Shown piece after piece: positions 1-9,978 of a stretch of DNA of 64,000 bases (its first letter is position 1; each line of letters opens with the position of its first letter). Position numbers and translations under genes: made by a program. The notes beneath the pieces were generated by a model that saw only the letters and a list, made by a program, of their open reading frames with translations, ran no database searches and was not told where the DNA came from. The DNA lies in contig NZ_JANSKK010000007.1 in the NCBI RefSeq assembly GCF_026659735.1, forward strand, positions 248,001-312,000, written 5' to 3'. The stretch is from Staphylococcus pettenkoferi. GTDB taxonomy: Bacteria; Bacillota; Bacilli; Staphylococcales; Staphylococcaceae.

Positions 1-323
1 GCGTTCTTTTGTGCCTCAAATTCAGCAAGAAAGCCCTCTTGTGAATAGTCATTTGGACAGAAATCAACTGCTATACCTTGCGCTTCGCAGTACGCTTTCG
101 TCTTCTTACCTATGACGGCAATATGACGATGTGCGGTCTGATGTAGGTAGGGATAAAAGTGTTTCACAGCATTTTTAGATGAAAAAAGAATCCAGTCATA
201 GTTTAACTTTAACAAGTCTAAATTAAAAGAAAGTGGCTCAATCTTAATCAATGGTTTATGGATGATAGATAAGCCGTCCTGACTATAATTACTTGTCTGT
301 GTCATTACTATAACTGAATTCAT
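1..323 (-). CDS. hemD: Uroporphyrinogen-III synthase, 3' end missing
   Basis: The start codon is the ATG at 321-323, 14 bp after the hemC stop, with an AGAGGAT ribosome site inside the end of hemC. The reading frame stays open to the window edge, giving about 107 residues beginning MNSVIVMTQTSNYSQDG. HemD cyclises hydroxymethylbilane to uroporphyrinogen III in haem synthesis. The stretch WILFSSKNAVKHF fits the family's conserved N-terminal region. The call rests on that motif and on its place directly after hemC; the C-terminal half is outside the window, so completeness cannot be judged. Confidence 0.88.
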   Translation of the reverse strand, partial: MNSVIVMTQTSNYSQDGLSIIHKPLIKIEPLSFNLDLLKLNYDWILFSSKNAVKHFYPYLHQTAHRHIAVIGKKTKAYCEAQGIAVDFCPNDYSQEGFLAEFEAQKN

Positions 324-336
324 ATTCGTCATCCTC

Positions 337-1263
337 TTATAATTCTTCGTTGAGCTTGCGAATAATTTCGTAAGCCCCTTGATCTTTCAATACTTGACTT
401 ACTTCTTGACCTAATTGGACTGGATTATTACCGCGTGCTGTATGTTGATAGCGTTCTTTACCATCTGTAGACATGATGAGGCCTGTAAACTCTATCGTAC
501 CATCTTCATCTTTCGTCGCATATCCACCGATAGGAACTTGGCAACTACCATCCATTTGCTTCAAGAAAGTACGTTCTGCTGTGACACAATCGGCTACATT
601 CTGATTGTGCACTTGATTTAATAAATCGAGAAGTTCTTGGTCATCTGAACGACACTCGATACCTAATGCGCCTTGACCTATAGCAGGGACAAGCGTTTTT
701 TTGTCTAGATAACTTGTGACAATATCATCTGACCAACCCATACGCTTTAACCCAGCAGCTGCAAGGATAACCGCGTCGTAATCTTCATCTTGTAATTTCT
801 GTAAACGCGTATCAATATTACCACGAATCCATTTAATCTCTACGTGAGGATATTTCGCTTTAATTTGCGCACCGCGTCTTAAAGAACTTGTACCTACGAT
901 ACTTCCTTCCGGTAAATCTTCAAGCGCAATATGGTCATTTGCTACATATGCATCAAATGGATTCTCACGATCAGGTATACAGCCTAATGTTAAACCTTCG
1001 GAAATAACGCTTGGTACGTCTTTTAAGGAATGAATCGCCATATCGATTTCATGGCTGTATAATTCGTTCTCTATTTCTTTAACGAATAAGCCCTTACCAC
1101 CTACTTTGGATAATTGCTTATCAACGATCTGATCCCCTTTAGTCACAATTTCTTTAATTTCAATCTCTAGTGATGGATCTATCTTTTTAAGCGAATCAAT
1201 AAATTGTCGGCTCTGAGTCATAGCTAATTTGCTACGTCGTGAACCTACGACTAGTTTACGCAT
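337..1263 (-). CDS. hemC: Porphobilinogen deaminase (hydroxymethylbilane synthase)
   Basis: A 308-residue protein that joins four porphobilinogen molecules into hydroxymethylbilane in the cytosol. It starts [18 protein letters not shown], the classic deaminase N-terminus. The HSLKDVP motif holds the catalytic aspartate, and the cysteine of GSCQVPIGG near the C-terminal domain carries the dipyrromethane cofactor. The ATG at 1261-1263 is preferred over an in-frame TTG at 1270-1272, because the AGGAGG ribosome site (1273-1278) overlaps the upstream option and sits 9 nt before the ATG. It lies between hemX (31 bp) and hemD (13 bp), so it is surely co-transcribed. Confidence 0.97.
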   Translation of the reverse strand: MRKLVVGSRRSKLAMTQSRQFIDSLKKIDPSLEIEIKEIVTKGDQIVDKQLSKVGGKGLFVKEIENELYSHEIDMAIHSLKDVPSVISEGLTLGCIPDRENPFDAYVANDHIALEDLPEGSIVGTSSLRRGAQIKAKYPHVEIKWIRGNIDTRLQKLQDEDYDAVILAAAGLKRMGWSDDIVTSYLDKKTLVPAIGQGALGIECRSDDQELLDLLNQVHNQNVADCVTAERTFLKQMDGSCQVPIGGYATKDEDGTIEFTGLIMSTDGKERYQHTARGNNPVQLGQEVSQVLKDQGAYEIIRKLNEEL

Positions 1264-1294
1264 CGCGCGCAACCTCCTATATAAATATTCTTAA

Positions 1295-2131
1295 TTATAA
1301 TGACGTCCACTGATGGAAATTCGGTATATGGGATGCGAAAAGCAAGTTTACCATACATAATCCAAACAGAACGATGTTGAAATAGATGAGCAATTGTTTA
1401 TTCAATAATTGCTTCACTCTACAAAGAAGATATAAACCGTACATGATGATAATAACGATAGAGAGAATCATCTTAGAGTCGATAACGAATTGATGATCTA
1501 AAGAATTCACGCCCCATTGTGCACCTAGAATAGTGCTGACAATGAGTAGAATGAAACCTATCAATGAGCTATAGAACACTGTCTTCTCTAACGTCGCTAC
1601 ACTACCTATACGGAAATACTTCTGAGTAAATCGTTTCTCCTTTAGATTACGATATTGAATCAAATACAACAAGCAATTCACGAATGCAAATGCAAACACA
1701 GCATAACTTAATGTCGCGAAGCAGACGTGCACGATAAGCAACTCGTTGATGAGCGTTAATTTCTGACCTTCAGTTTGATTGTAGGTCGGCTGAAATGTAT
1801 TGAGCGCAAGCAAAGTAAACCCGATAATATTGAATAAAAATATCGAGAAGTTAAGTTGCTTGATGACGCTAATGACAATAGAAATCGAAATGATGAGCCA
1901 TGTCAATGCGAAGAACACGTCAAAGATATTATTTAAAGGTACGTGTCGCGTCATGTTGATATAGATAGACAAAGAGATTGTTTGTAATACCCAAACAATC
2001 CCTAAAGTGATGAACCCAAAATTTCTTATTCTATAATTTTTATTTAGAAAATCATAAAAATAACAAGCAATACTGATTAAATAAACGAGTAAAATGAGTT
2101 CATGAAAACGAATGAACAACGTATCTTGCAT
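1295..2131 (-). CDS. hemX: HemX-type membrane protein (CcsA/cytochrome c assembly family)
   Basis: A 278-residue integral membrane protein with about eight hydrophobic segments. It begins MQDTLFIRFHELILLVYLIS and belongs to the CcsA/HemX superfamily. In Bacillus and Staphylococcus, HemX is encoded directly after hemA and is known to lower the level of glutamyl-tRNA reductase; how it does so is not visible from sequence. The gene is 23 bp downstream of hemA and 31 bp upstream of hemC, so it is translated from the same mRNA. The ribosome site (GGTGAT) is weaker than that of its neighbours. Confidence 0.92.
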   Translation of the reverse strand: MQDTLFIRFHELILLVYLISIACYFYDFLNKNYRIRNFGFITLGIVWVLQTISLSIYINMTRHVPLNNIFDVFFALTWLIISISIVISVIKQLNFSIFLFNIIGFTLLALNTFQPTYNQTEGQKLTLINELLIVHVCFATLSYAVFAFAFVNCLLYLIQYRNLKEKRFTQKYFRIGSVATLEKTVFYSSLIGFILLIVSTILGAQWGVNSLDHQFVIDSKMILSIVIIIMYGLYLLCRVKQLLNKQLLIYFNIVLFGLCMVNLLFASHIPNFHQWTSL

Positions 2132-2154
2132 ATCATCACCATATTAGCTTGAGC

Positions 2155-3498
2155 TTATTCAAAACTTAGAATTTGAGTGCGAAGATCTTGTTTAGAACTT
2201 TGGCGTCGCTCTTTTTTCTTAGGAAGCGCATCTTCTGCTTCGATATCGAAAATATTTTGGAATAGCTCTAGTTTTTCATTACTTTTCTTCTCATTACCTA
2301 GCTCTTTCGCTTGTTTAATAGGATCTTTCAACATTTGATTAATGATACTTTTCGTGTGCTTAGAAATAACCTTTCTTTCACGTTCTGAAAGATGAGGTAA
2401 CTTTCTATCGATGCTATCCATCGTTTCAGATTGGATGTTCATTGCTTTTTCACGTAGAGCGCGAATGACAGGTACAACACCTAGCATATTCACCCATTCG
2501 TTATGTGCGTCAATTTCTTGTGGGATTTGTGCAGCGATAGCATCCGCAGCAAGTTGACGCTCTCTCAAGTTAGCATCTACTAATCCTTTAAGATCATCTA
2601 CATCATAGTTAAAGACATCCGTAATTGCGTTAATATCGGGTTCCACGTCACGTGGCAACGCAATATCGATGAGTACAAGTGAATCATTTTTACGTTGAGA
2701 TGCAATACTTTGCATCATACTATTAGTAATAATATAATCACTTGAACTTGTTGAGCTGATAACCATATCAGCATCTGTTAATAAAGCTGGTAATGAATCA
2801 ATTGAAGCATAAGAAACACCATGATTATTTGCAAGTGTTTCTGCTTTAGAAACAGTACGGTTAACGATTGTAATATCATTAACGCCTGAACCTTTAAGAT
2901 TTAAGAGTGAGAGTTCACTCATTTCCCCTGCACCGATGATGATTGCCTTTTTATTATCGATCTTACCGAAGATTTTCTTACCTAATTCAACGGCCGCATA
3001 AGACACACTAACGGCATTATCCGCAATATCTGTCTCATTATGCGCTTTCTTCGCAAAAGTAATTGCTTGTTTAAATAAGTGGTTGAAAATTGTTCCTGTC
3101 GTATCTTCTTCTTGTGCAGTGAAGAACGCATTTCTCATTTGACCAAGAATTTGCGTCTCACCAAGTACGATGGAATCTAATCCAGAAGTTACACGCAATA
3201 AATGATTTACTGCTTCGTCCCCCACTTTAACTTCTGAAATTGCTTTAATATTCTCCACTTCAAGACCAGAATTACGTGCTAAAAAGCGTTGAACGTAATA
3301 ACGTCCAGTGTGAATTTGGTCTGCGACTACATATACTTCCGTGCGATTACATGTTGATAAGATGACATTCTCTAAGATCGCTTTCGTCTCAAATAAATCA
3401 ACATTCGCTGAACGTATGGTATCTTCTTTGAAGGCAACTTTCTCTCTCAATGCTACATCTGCAGTGCGATGGTTAATACTTATCGCAATTAAATGCAT
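2155..3498 (-). CDS. hemA: Glutamyl-tRNA reductase
   Basis: A 447-residue enzyme that reduces Glu-tRNA(Glu) to glutamate-1-semialdehyde, the first committed step of haem synthesis by the C5 pathway. Cys50 in [10 protein letters not shown] is the catalytic nucleophile, [16 protein letters not shown] follows in the catalytic domain, and [15 protein letters not shown] begins the NADPH-binding Rossmann fold near residue 190. The C-terminal third is a helical dimerisation domain. The start has a strong GGAGGG site. It is the first gene of the hem operon, with a promoter at 3533-3560. The N-terminal part is the region through which haem-dependent turnover is known to act in other bacteria. Confidence 0.97.
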   Translation of the reverse strand: MHLIAISINHRTADVALREKVAFKEDTIRSANVDLFETKAILENVILSTCNRTEVYVVADQIHTGRYYVQRFLARNSGLEVENIKAISEVKVGDEAVNHLLRVTSGLDSIVLGETQILGQMRNAFFTAQEEDTTGTIFNHLFKQAITFAKKAHNETDIADNAVSVSYAAVELGKKIFGKIDNKKAIIIGAGEMSELSLLNLKGSGVNDITIVNRTVSKAETLANNHGVSYASIDSLPALLTDADMVISSTSSSDYIITNSMMQSIASQRKNDSLVLIDIALPRDVEPDINAITDVFNYDVDDLKGLVDANLRERQLAADAIAAQIPQEIDAHNEWVNMLGVVPVIRALREKAMNIQSETMDSIDRKLPHLSERERKVISKHTKSIINQMLKDPIKQAKELGNEKKSNEKLELFQNIFDIEAEDALPKKKERRQSSKQDLRTQILSFE

Positions 3499-3532
3499 TT
3501 ATAACGCCCTCCATACATATTACAATAACTAC

Positions 3533-3560
3533 ATTATAACACAATTTATCCCGTAGTTAA
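3533..3560 (-). promoter_or_regulatory. Probable sigma-A promoter of the hemAXCD operon
   Basis: Read on the minus strand, TTAACT (3555-3560) and a perfect TATAAT (3533-3538) are separated by 16 bp. The predicted start lies about 25-30 nt upstream of the hemA ribosome site. The -35 box matches consensus at four of six positions. Confidence 0.6.
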
Positions 3561-3806
3561 GCACTCTGCTTGATTTAATTATAAATATTCTAATGTAAGA
3601 ATCATAGAAGTATATTTTGAGACTATCAAATGTGAAAGATCTCTACCTAAATCTATATTAGCGCGCTCGCCTTACTTATAGATGTCACATCTCTTAAAAG
3701 TAAAATCAAAAGAATGTCTCACGATTCTAATCTAGCCACATTTTACTGTGAAATTTGATAGGGATAACACTTCATGAATCAACAAGTCGTTATCACATTA
3801 GAATAA
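3561..3806. other. Gene-free spacer between engB and hemA with inverted repeats
   Basis: No open reading frame with a ribosome site is present. A 9-bp perfect inverted repeat, CTATCAAAT (3623-3631) and ATTTGATAG (3753-3761), encloses about 120 bp. A smaller hairpin (GATAAC at 3763-3768 with GTTATC at 3789-3794) lies just after the engB stop and could help end engB transcription, though it lacks a T-run. Whether the larger repeat forms an RNA structure is unknown. Confidence 0.4.
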
Positions 3807-4394
3807 TTATAAATAACTTTCAATCGCGTCCCAAATCTGTTGTTGCTTATTTCCTTTTATTGATGAATAACTAATGATTTGATCGCCTTCTTCAAGCTCT
3901 AACTCGCGTTTCACCATAGCGAGTTGTTTCTGTACTTGACCTCTTTTAATCTTATCCTCTTTAGTCAACACAATCAGCGTTGGTATTTCAAAGTGCTTAA
4001 GATAATCATACATCAACACATCATCTTCGGTAGGTTTGTGACGAATATCAACGAGTTGTACTACGAGTTTCAGACTTTCTCTTTGTGTGAGATAAGCTTC
4101 AATCATCTTGCCAAACTCTTCACGTTTCTTCTTACTCACTTTAGCATAGCCATACCCTGGCACATCAACGAAGATGAGCTGACTGTCGATATCATAGAAA
4201 TTCAGTGTTTGTGTCTTACCTGGCTGAGCAGACGTACGCGCCATATTCTTACGACCTATCATACTATTGATAAAGGTCGATTTCCCCACATTAGAACGTC
4301 CACTCAATGCCACTTCACTTAGTCCTGTTTCAGGATATTGCTCTGGCTTTACAGCACTGATGAGTAGTTCGATTTTATTCGGATTAACCTTCAT
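3807..4394 (-). CDS. engB: Ribosome biogenesis GTPase EngB (YsxC/YihA)
   Basis: A 195-residue single-domain GTPase needed for assembly of the large ribosomal subunit in Firmicutes. It carries the G1 motif GRSNVGKS (residues 32-39), G3 DVPGYG near 77-82, and G4 TKED in the C-terminal half. Length is normal for the family. The start has a GAGGG site 6 nt upstream. It lies downstream of clpX, as in other staphylococci, but the clpX terminator at 4576-4614 suggests it is mostly transcribed on its own. Confidence 0.96.
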   Translation of the reverse strand: MKVNPNKIELLISAVKPEQYPETGLSEVALSGRSNVGKSTFINSMIGRKNMARTSAQPGKTQTLNFYDIDSQLIFVDVPGYGYAKVSKKKREEFGKMIEAYLTQRESLKLVVQLVDIRHKPTEDDVLMYDYLKHFEIPTLIVLTKEDKIKRGQVQKQLAMVKRELELEEGDQIISYSSIKGNKQQQIWDAIESYL

Positions 4395-4575
4395 AGCTAC
4401 CCTCTCTTCTCTATTTAACTAACTGTTTCATTATATTATATTGTGAACGGAGATGCGAGCGCTGTCACGAAAGTTTCATATTATTCATTATTTTTATTGA
4501 GTAAAATGCAATACTCAATGGGGTGATTGCTAAATCCGTTATTCATCCCTATTTCTTCTTCATAACTCATAAATC

Positions 4576-4614
4576 TAAAAAATCGCTCATCTGCCTTATA
4601 AAGACAAATGAGCG
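4576..4614 (-). terminator. Rho-independent terminator of clpX
   Basis: CGCTCAT (4584-4590) pairs with ATGAGCG (4608-4614), with further pairing of TG/CA and CTT/AAG inside. On the minus strand the stem is followed by ATTTTTTAG. It lies 40 bp after the clpX stop codon. Confidence 0.85.
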
Positions 4615-4654
4615 ACATTATAATCAAGCAAACTTTAACAACTATAGCACCTAG

Positions 4655-5917
4655 CTATGCAGAAGTTTGCTCTTTATTAACTAAATTACCTTCTTTATCA
4701 TATAGCTCTGGTTCAGTTTCATCTGTAATTGTTTGTTCTGTAATAACGACTTTCACTACGCCATCGCTTGAAGGCACATCGTACATAATGTCAATTAATG
4801 CTTCTTCAATGATTGAACGTAAACCACGTGCACCTGTCTTACGTTCGATGGCTTTATTACTAATGGCAGCTAATGCTTCATCAGTAAATTCAAGTTCTAC
4901 ATTATCTAATTCAAGCATCTTCGTATATTGTTTAACTAATGCGTTCTTAGGCTGAGTTAAAATATTTTTTAATGCTTCAACATCTAATTGTTCGAGGTTA
5001 GCAACAATAGGTACACGACCGATGAACTCAGGAATTAAACCGTAAGACTGTAAGTCTTCTGGTCGAATTTGTTCTAATAATGCATCTTCATCGTATTTAG
5101 ATGCTTCACTACTTGCAAAGCCGATAACCTTTTCACCTAGACGACGTTTAATCACGTCTTCGATACCGTCAAAGGCACCACCTAGGATGAAAAGAATATT
5201 AGTTGTATCGATTTGAATCAATTCTTGGTTTGGATGTTTACGTCCGCCTTGAGGTGGCACGCTTGCACTCGTACCTTCAAGAATTTTGAGTAACGCTTGT
5301 TGTACACCTTCACCAGATACGTCACGTGTGATTGACGTGTTTTCTGATTTACGTGCAATTTTATCGATTTCGTCGACATAGATGATTCCTTTTTCAGCTT
5401 TATCTACATCGAAATCAGCGGCTTGGATTAAACGTAAGAGGATATTCTCTACGTCATCACCTACATAACCTGCTTCAGTTAAGCTCGTCGCATCGGCAAT
5501 AGCGAAAGGCACGTTAAGCGTCTTAGCTAATGTTTGTGCGAGTAATGTCTTACCGCTACCTGTAGGTCCGATTAACGCAACGTTACTCTTTTGAAGTTCA
5601 ACATCATCGTCATCAGGACCGAGTTGTTGAATACGTTTATAGTGGTTGTAGACCGCAACTGCTAGGGATTTCTTAGCTTTCTCTTGTCCAATGACGTAAT
5701 CATTTAACTGATCCATGATTTCTTTAGGAGTAGGTAATTCAGTTAAACCTTCTGGAGCGGATTGAGAGAGCTCTTCTTCTACGATTTCAGAGCATAATTC
5801 GATACACTCATTACAAATGTAAACGCCGCTACCAGCAACTAATTTTTTAACTTGATCTTGGTCCTTTCCACAGAAAGAACACTTTAAGTTTTCTTCATCT
5901 TCATTGAATTTAAACAT
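4655..5917 (-). CDS. clpX: ATP-dependent Clp protease ATP-binding subunit ClpX
   Basis: A 420-residue AAA+ unfoldase that feeds substrates to the ClpP protease. The N-terminal zinc-binding domain has Cys13, Cys16, Cys35 and Cys38. Walker A is GPTGSGKT (117-124), the pore loop GYVGDD follows, and Walker B is in [10 protein letters not shown]. The IGFASSE loop is the ClpP-docking IGF tripeptide, so the protein should work with ClpP rather than alone. It has its own promoter (5945-5973) and terminator. A two-armed inverted repeat sits directly upstream of the promoter. Confidence 0.98.
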   Translation of the reverse strand: MFKFNEDEENLKCSFCGKDQDQVKKLVAGSGVYICNECIELCSEIVEEELSQSAPEGLTELPTPKEIMDQLNDYVIGQEKAKKSLAVAVYNHYKRIQQLGPDDDDVELQKSNVALIGPTGSGKTLLAQTLAKTLNVPFAIADATSLTEAGYVGDDVENILLRLIQAADFDVDKAEKGIIYVDEIDKIARKSENTSITRDVSGEGVQQALLKILEGTSASVPPQGGRKHPNQELIQIDTTNILFILGGAFDGIEDVIKRRLGEKVIGFASSEASKYDEDALLEQIRPEDLQSYGLIPEFIGRVPIVANLEQLDVEALKNILTQPKNALVKQYTKMLELDNVELEFTDEALAAISNKAIERKTGARGLRSIIEEALIDIMYDVPSSDGVVKVVITEQTITDETEPELYDKEGNLVNKEQTSA

Positions 5918-5944
5918 TATATTTACACCCCTATTCCCTAAAGA

Positions 5945-5973
5945 CTATACTAGAATGAATTTTAATATGCAAC
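5945..5973 (-). promoter_or_regulatory. Probable clpX promoter
   Basis: On the minus strand, TTGCAT (5968-5973) and TATAGT (5945-5950) are 17 bp apart, about 28 bp before the clpX start. The -10 box has five of six consensus bases; the -35 box has three. Confidence 0.5.
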
Positions 5974-6036
5974 TGACGGTAACTACAAGTTAAATGCCTT
6001 ATATTCAAGACTTCAGACTTAACTTTGCCGTTAGTT
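5972..6036. repeat. Two-armed inverted repeat next to the clpX promoter
   Basis: AACTGACGG (5972-5980) faces CCGTTAGTT (6028-6036) with a single G.T mismatch, and a second pair, AAGTTAA (5988-5994) and TTAACTT (6019-6025), is nested inside. The left arm overlaps the -35 box of clpX by 2 bp. It lies after the tig terminator, so it could be an operator or a DNA hairpin; I do not recognise it as a CtsR or HrcA site. Confidence 0.5.
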
Positions 6037-6037
6037 A

Positions 6038-6089
6038 AAAAATATAAGCCCCAGCATGCATAAAATTTAAACTTTAGTTATGCTGGGGC
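6038..6089 (-). terminator. Terminator of tig
   Basis: GCCCCAGCAT (6048-6057) and ATGCTGGGGC (6080-6089) form a perfect 10-bp stem. Read on the minus strand it is followed by TTATATTTTTTAAC, about 70 bp after the tig stop. Confidence 0.88.
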
Positions 6090-6159
6090 CTCGAATCATT
6101 CACTTAAAAATCAGCGATATGTGAATGCATTTTATGAAATTAGGTGTTGCTTATTAAGA

Positions 6160-7482
6160 TTATTCTTCGTCTTTGTTGTCTTTATCGTCTTCAGATGGTT
6201 CAACTAATTTCGCTTCGTCAACGAGTAAGTCGATCACTTTTTGAATACGTACATCATTTTTCACGATGTCTGTATTACCTAAAGTATTCTTAATATCTTC
6301 AACTGAGATGTTGAATTGCTCGCTCATTTTTTCAAGTTCTTTATCGATATCTTCTTCAGATACTTCGATATCTTCTTTATCAGCGATTGCTGTAAGTGTT
6401 AAGTTAGTGCGCACGCGAGCTTCAGCATCGTCTTTCATTTGTTCTCTAAGTTGAGATTCATCTTGACCTGAGATTTGGAAGTAAGTTTCAAGGCTAAGAC
6501 CTTGTTGTTGCATACGTTGACCAAACTCTTGAAGCATGCGGTCTAACTCAGTGTTAACCATTGCTTCTGGAATATCAATTTTAGCATTGTCAGATGCTTT
6601 TTGGATTGCTTCTTCTTTTTGTAAGTTTTCAGCTTCAGTTTGTTTTTGCTCTGCTAAGCGCTTACGTAAGTTCTCTTTGTATTGATCAACTGTTTCAGCA
6701 TCTGAATCAAGTTCATTTGCGATTTCGTCGTCAAGTTCAGGAACTTCTTTATATTTAATTTCATTTACTTTCGTTTTGAAAGTCGCTTCTTTACCTGATA
6801 ATTCTTCAGCGTGATATTCTTCTGGGAATGTCACATTTACATCTTTCTCTTCGCCAGCTTTCACGCCAACTAATTGTTCTTCGAATCCAGGAATAAATGA
6901 ACCTGAACCGATTTCTAAGTCATAGCTGTCCGCTTGGCCACCTTCGAATTGTTCACCATCAACATATCCGTCGAAGTCGATATTAACAGTGTCGCCTTCT
7001 TCAACAGCGCCGTCTTCTTTAACGACCATTTCAGAAAGTTGGTTAAGTTGTTGATTGATGGCTTCGTCAACTTCTTCGTCAGTTAAGTCAGCATCTTGTT
7101 TTTCAATTTCAAGACCTTTGTAGTCACCAAGTTCTACTTCTGGTTCTACTGTTACTGTAGCATCAAATTTGAAGTCTTGACCTTTTTCAATTTGTTGTAC
7201 TTCGATTTCTGGTTGATCAACTGGTTTGATACCTGTTTCTTCAATTGCTTCACCGTAAGCTTCAGGTAATACGATGTCAGCTGCATCTTGATATAAAGCT
7301 TCAACGCCGAAACGTTGTTCGAAGATTTGACGAGGTACTTTCCCTTTACGGAAACCTGGTACATTGATTTGTTTAACTACTTTTTTGAAAGCTTTATCTA
7401 AAGCGTTATCAAATTTTTCTGCGGGTACTGTAACAGATAGTACGCCTTGATTACCTTCCTTTTTTTCCCAAGTTGCTGTCAT
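6160..7482 (-). CDS. tig: Trigger factor (ribosome-associated chaperone, peptidyl-prolyl isomerase)
   Basis: A 440-residue chaperone that binds nascent chains at the ribosome exit. The N-terminal ribosome-binding domain has GFRKGKVPR (residues about 43-51). The FKBP-type isomerase domain (about 150-245) includes [17 protein letters not shown] and [16 protein letters not shown]. The long C-terminal substrate-binding arm ends in an acidic tail ([11 protein letters not shown]). A GGAGG site lies upstream. It has its own promoter and terminator. Confidence 0.98.
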   Translation of the reverse strand: MTATWEKKEGNQGVLSVTVPAEKFDNALDKAFKKVVKQINVPGFRKGKVPRQIFEQRFGVEALYQDAADIVLPEAYGEAIEETGIKPVDQPEIEVQQIEKGQDFKFDATVTVEPEVELGDYKGLEIEKQDADLTDEEVDEAINQQLNQLSEMVVKEDGAVEEGDTVNIDFDGYVDGEQFEGGQADSYDLEIGSGSFIPGFEEQLVGVKAGEEKDVNVTFPEEYHAEELSGKEATFKTKVNEIKYKEVPELDDEIANELDSDAETVDQYKENLRKRLAEQKQTEAENLQKEEAIQKASDNAKIDIPEAMVNTELDRMLQEFGQRMQQQGLSLETYFQISGQDESQLREQMKDDAEARVRTNLTLTAIADKEDIEVSEEDIDKELEKMSEQFNISVEDIKNTLGNTDIVKNDVRIQKVIDLLVDEAKLVEPSEDDKDNKDEE

Positions 7483-7529
7483 GTATAAAAACCTCCATGA
7501 TAATCCTATTTTAATTTTTCAACTTCATC

Positions 7530-7558
7530 ATTATAGCACAGGTCTAGAACCTATACAA
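7530..7558 (-). promoter_or_regulatory. Probable tig promoter
   Basis: On the minus strand, TTGTAT (7553-7558), 17 bp, then a perfect TATAAT (7530-7535), about 48 bp before the tig start. Confidence 0.6.
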
Positions 7559-7596
7559 ATGACTAGAATTATTACTATTCGCTCGTTAGCAACGAG

Positions 7597-8520
7597 TTAA
7601 GGCTCTCGATCTATTGCTATAATTAATTGAATTAAATCATTCTGTTCATCCAATTCGCTCATGCCGAGCATGGATTTAAAGTAATTCTGATAAGCAATAA
7701 TCCAGTCTTCTTGTGAACCAAGACTATAAATATCCAATGGATAAAGCATAATCGCGTGATTCGTTAATAGTCGATACGCCTCTCGAACAAGCTGTGCTGC
7801 CTCTTCTTCGACAAATTCCAACACCCGAGGAATCAACTGCTGTTTCATCTCAGAATGTTCAATTCCAGGTAAGTTATCAGGTATAACAGTCATCTCATGC
7901 CCGTATTTAGCTACCGTTAAACGTTCTTCGTAATGCGCTAATCGTAAATATTCGAGCATAATACTAATGAGATTAGGTGCTAACTCAAGTGTTTCAATCA
8001 AATTGGCTACGCTCGACTTGTAATTAAACTGACTATAATCGATTAATGTGAGAATGGTCTGCACTTGCTCGTGTAAAGCTAATTGGTCAAAGCTTTCGAG
8101 CTGTTGTGCTGCCTGCTGATTGTAGGCTTCAAGTTGAGATTCAGCATATTCTTTCAATGGAAAGAGTCGCATTCGAGATTGGTGATTGCTCACTTCATCA
8201 ATCACTTGATCAATAACCTTAACGACCTCGAAATACTGCCCTAAACCGTTCAATGCTTGTACGTAGTAAATCATGAGCGCATCATAACTACCTAACCCCT
8301 GTTTAAGAAGAATAATTGCTTCTTCTCGTAGCTCTAAATATCTTTCAAGTTGGTACAAGATATCGCACTTTAACTCAGCAAGCGAATCATCCATTTCAAA
8401 GAAACGCTCATATTCTTCAAATAAATCTGAGGCATTTTCATACAAATGGTCATAATAAGCCGTTTTAATCTCTTTGATTAACTTCTGCTTCGCTCGTGGA
8501 AAGGGAATAATATCAGACAT
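7597..8520 (-). CDS. TPR-like hypothetical protein
   Basis: A 307-residue soluble protein without signal peptide or membrane segment. It is strongly helical, with repeated patterns such as YYVQALNGLGQYFEVVKVIDQVI and several similar 34-residue-like units, which suggests tetratricopeptide repeats. Such proteins usually serve as protein-binding scaffolds. A member of this family sits at the same place between tig and rplT in other staphylococci, but its function is not known to me. It is 15 bp downstream of the Nudix gene and probably shares its mRNA. Confidence 0.75.
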   Translation of the reverse strand: MSDIIPFPRAKQKLIKEIKTAYYDHLYENASDLFEEYERFFEMDDSLAELKCDILYQLERYLELREEAIILLKQGLGSYDALMIYYVQALNGLGQYFEVVKVIDQVIDEVSNHQSRMRLFPLKEYAESQLEAYNQQAAQQLESFDQLALHEQVQTILTLIDYSQFNYKSSVANLIETLELAPNLISIMLEYLRLAHYEERLTVAKYGHEMTVIPDNLPGIEHSEMKQQLIPRVLEFVEEEAAQLVREAYRLLTNHAIMLYPLDIYSLGSQEDWIIAYQNYFKSMLGMSELDEQNDLIQLIIAIDREP

Positions 8521-8535
8521 AATGAGCCACCTCTC

Positions 8536-9144
8536 TTATAGCGCTTCTAATATCAGGCTGCTCCATGTTTCAAAGTTGCTCGTATCTCCTATCTTACCTT
8601 GTTCAACCCATTCAATCGCAAGGGTATCTGTCTCTTGAACTTCAACATCGTTCTTATCAACAGTTATTTTAAACACGACACCTAAGTGGACCTCTCCGAC
8701 TTCATTTGTATCATCGTTAATAAATCCTAAATATTGTAAGTTCTGACTTTTAGCTGGGGATAGACCCACTTCTTCTTCAAGCTCACGTTGCGCATTCGTA
8801 CGTAAGACTTCGTTGATAGACTCTGCGCCTGGGACATCGTTCATATGACCACCTACGCCAATAGAACCTTGACCGTGAAGGCGTGATTCACCACCGCCAG
8901 ACAAGCGTTTATAAACGAGTAGCTCGCCTTGATGATTCTCAAGTAAACAATATGATACGAGCTGTTTGTAGTTGGGATCTTCTTCCATATCACCGCGTCT
9001 TTTGACCTCATAGTGTGAAAGTGCGTTAAAGATCTCTTGTCCTTGAGCTGTTGATTTGTTTAAAAATCCATTAAATTGGTTGCGTTCGTTATCGAAGACT
9101 AAGTCTCGTGGTACAACTGTAATCATCTCATCAAATTTAGACAT
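8536..9144 (-). CDS. Nudix hydrolase
   Basis: A 202-residue protein with a complete Nudix box: the G-x5-E part is GAESINE (about residues 100-106), followed seven residues later by RELEEEVGL. It should hydrolyse a nucleoside diphosphate linked to another group; the substrate cannot be read from sequence. The N-terminal region (MSKFDEMITVVPRD) resembles the phosphoesterase YfcD-like branch. The start at 9144 is chosen because AAAGGAG lies 6 nt upstream; an in-frame ATG at 9162 has no such site. Confidence 0.85.
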   Translation of the reverse strand: MSKFDEMITVVPRDLVFDNERNQFNGFLNKSTAQGQEIFNALSHYEVKRRGDMEEDPNYKQLVSYCLLENHQGELLVYKRLSGGGESRLHGQGSIGVGGHMNDVPGAESINEVLRTNAQRELEEEVGLSPAKSQNLQYLGFINDDTNEVGEVHLGVVFKITVDKNDVEVQETDTLAIEWVEQGKIGDTSNFETWSSLILEAL

Positions 9145-9303
9145 AGTAATCTCCTTTATCATTTGTCATCTGGCTTTATTTTATCAAACGTTGCACACAT
9201 ATCAATTGTAAATATAGTGATTAGTGTTTGTGCCCTTTCGTTTCTTATCATCTGTACGTTATTGTTGAAATGAATTTCAACCACGCTAACACTTCTAGTA
9301 TGT

Positions 9304-9348
9304 AAAAAAATTCCTTCCAAATGGAGCGAAGCCATCTTTGGAAGGAAT
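9304..9348 (-). terminator. Terminator of infC-rpmI-rplT
   Basis: ATTCCTTCCAAA and its complement (9310-9348) form a 12-bp stem extended by TGG/CCA, followed on the minus strand by seven T. It sits 10 bp after the rplT stop. Confidence 0.92.
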
Positions 9349-9357
9349 GATAGTTAA

Positions 9358-9714
9358 TTATTTTAAAGCTTCTTTCGCTTTAGATACTAATTCACCGAAT
9401 GCTTTGTCGTCAGAAATTGCGATTTCAGCAAGCATTTTACGGTTGATATCGATACCAGCTTGTTTTAAGCCGTTCATTAAACGTGAATAGCTGATGTCGT
9501 GTTGACGTGCAGCCGCATTAATACGTGTAATCCATAATTTACGGAAGTTACGTTTTCTTTGACGGCGGTCACGGAAAGCATATTGACCTGATTTCATTAC
9601 TTGTTGTTTAGCTGTTTTGTATAATGTGCGCTTCGCACCAAAGTAACCTTTTGCTAATTTGATCGTTTTTTTACGACGTCTTCTAGTTACTGTTCCACCT
9701 TTTACTCGTGGCAT
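9358..9714 (-). CDS. rplT: 50S ribosomal protein L20
   Basis: A 118-residue very basic protein starting [16 protein letters not shown], the standard L20 N-terminus. It binds 23S rRNA early in 50S assembly. In Firmicutes, L20 also represses its own operon by binding the infC leader RNA, and such a leader is present here at 10504-10674. It is last in the operon, 46 bp after rpmI. Confidence 0.98.
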   Translation of the reverse strand: MPRVKGGTVTRRRRKKTIKLAKGYFGAKRTLYKTAKQQVMKSGQYAFRDRRQRKRNFRKLWITRINAAARQHDISYSRLMNGLKQAGIDINRKMLAEIAISDDKAFGELVSKAKEALK

Positions 9715-9760
9715 AGTAAATTCCTCCTTCTAATATCTTGAACGAATGATTGATTTTGAA

Positions 9761-9961
9761 TTATTTTTTGTAAGCTAATAATTGTTTTACGCGTTTCATA
9801 TCTGATTTATGAACTAATTTAGCTTTACGTAATTTACGTTTTTGTTTAGTGTTTTTATTTGCAAATAAGTGTGAAGTGAAAGCTCTAGAACGTTTTAATT
9901 TACCTGAACCAGTTCTTTTAACACGTTTAGCTGCTCCACGGTGTGTTTTCATTTTTGGCAT
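9761..9961 (-). CDS. rpmI: 50S ribosomal protein L35
   Basis: A 66-residue basic protein, [20 protein letters not shown] at its N-terminus, of normal length for L35. It lies 17 bp after infC with an AGGAGG site, in the conserved infC-rpmI-rplT order. Confidence 0.98.
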   Translation of the reverse strand: MPKMKTHRGAAKRVKRTGSGKLKRSRAFTSHLFANKNTKQKRKLRKAKLVHKSDMKRVKQLLAYKK

Positions 9962-9978
9962 GATAAATTCCTCCTAAA

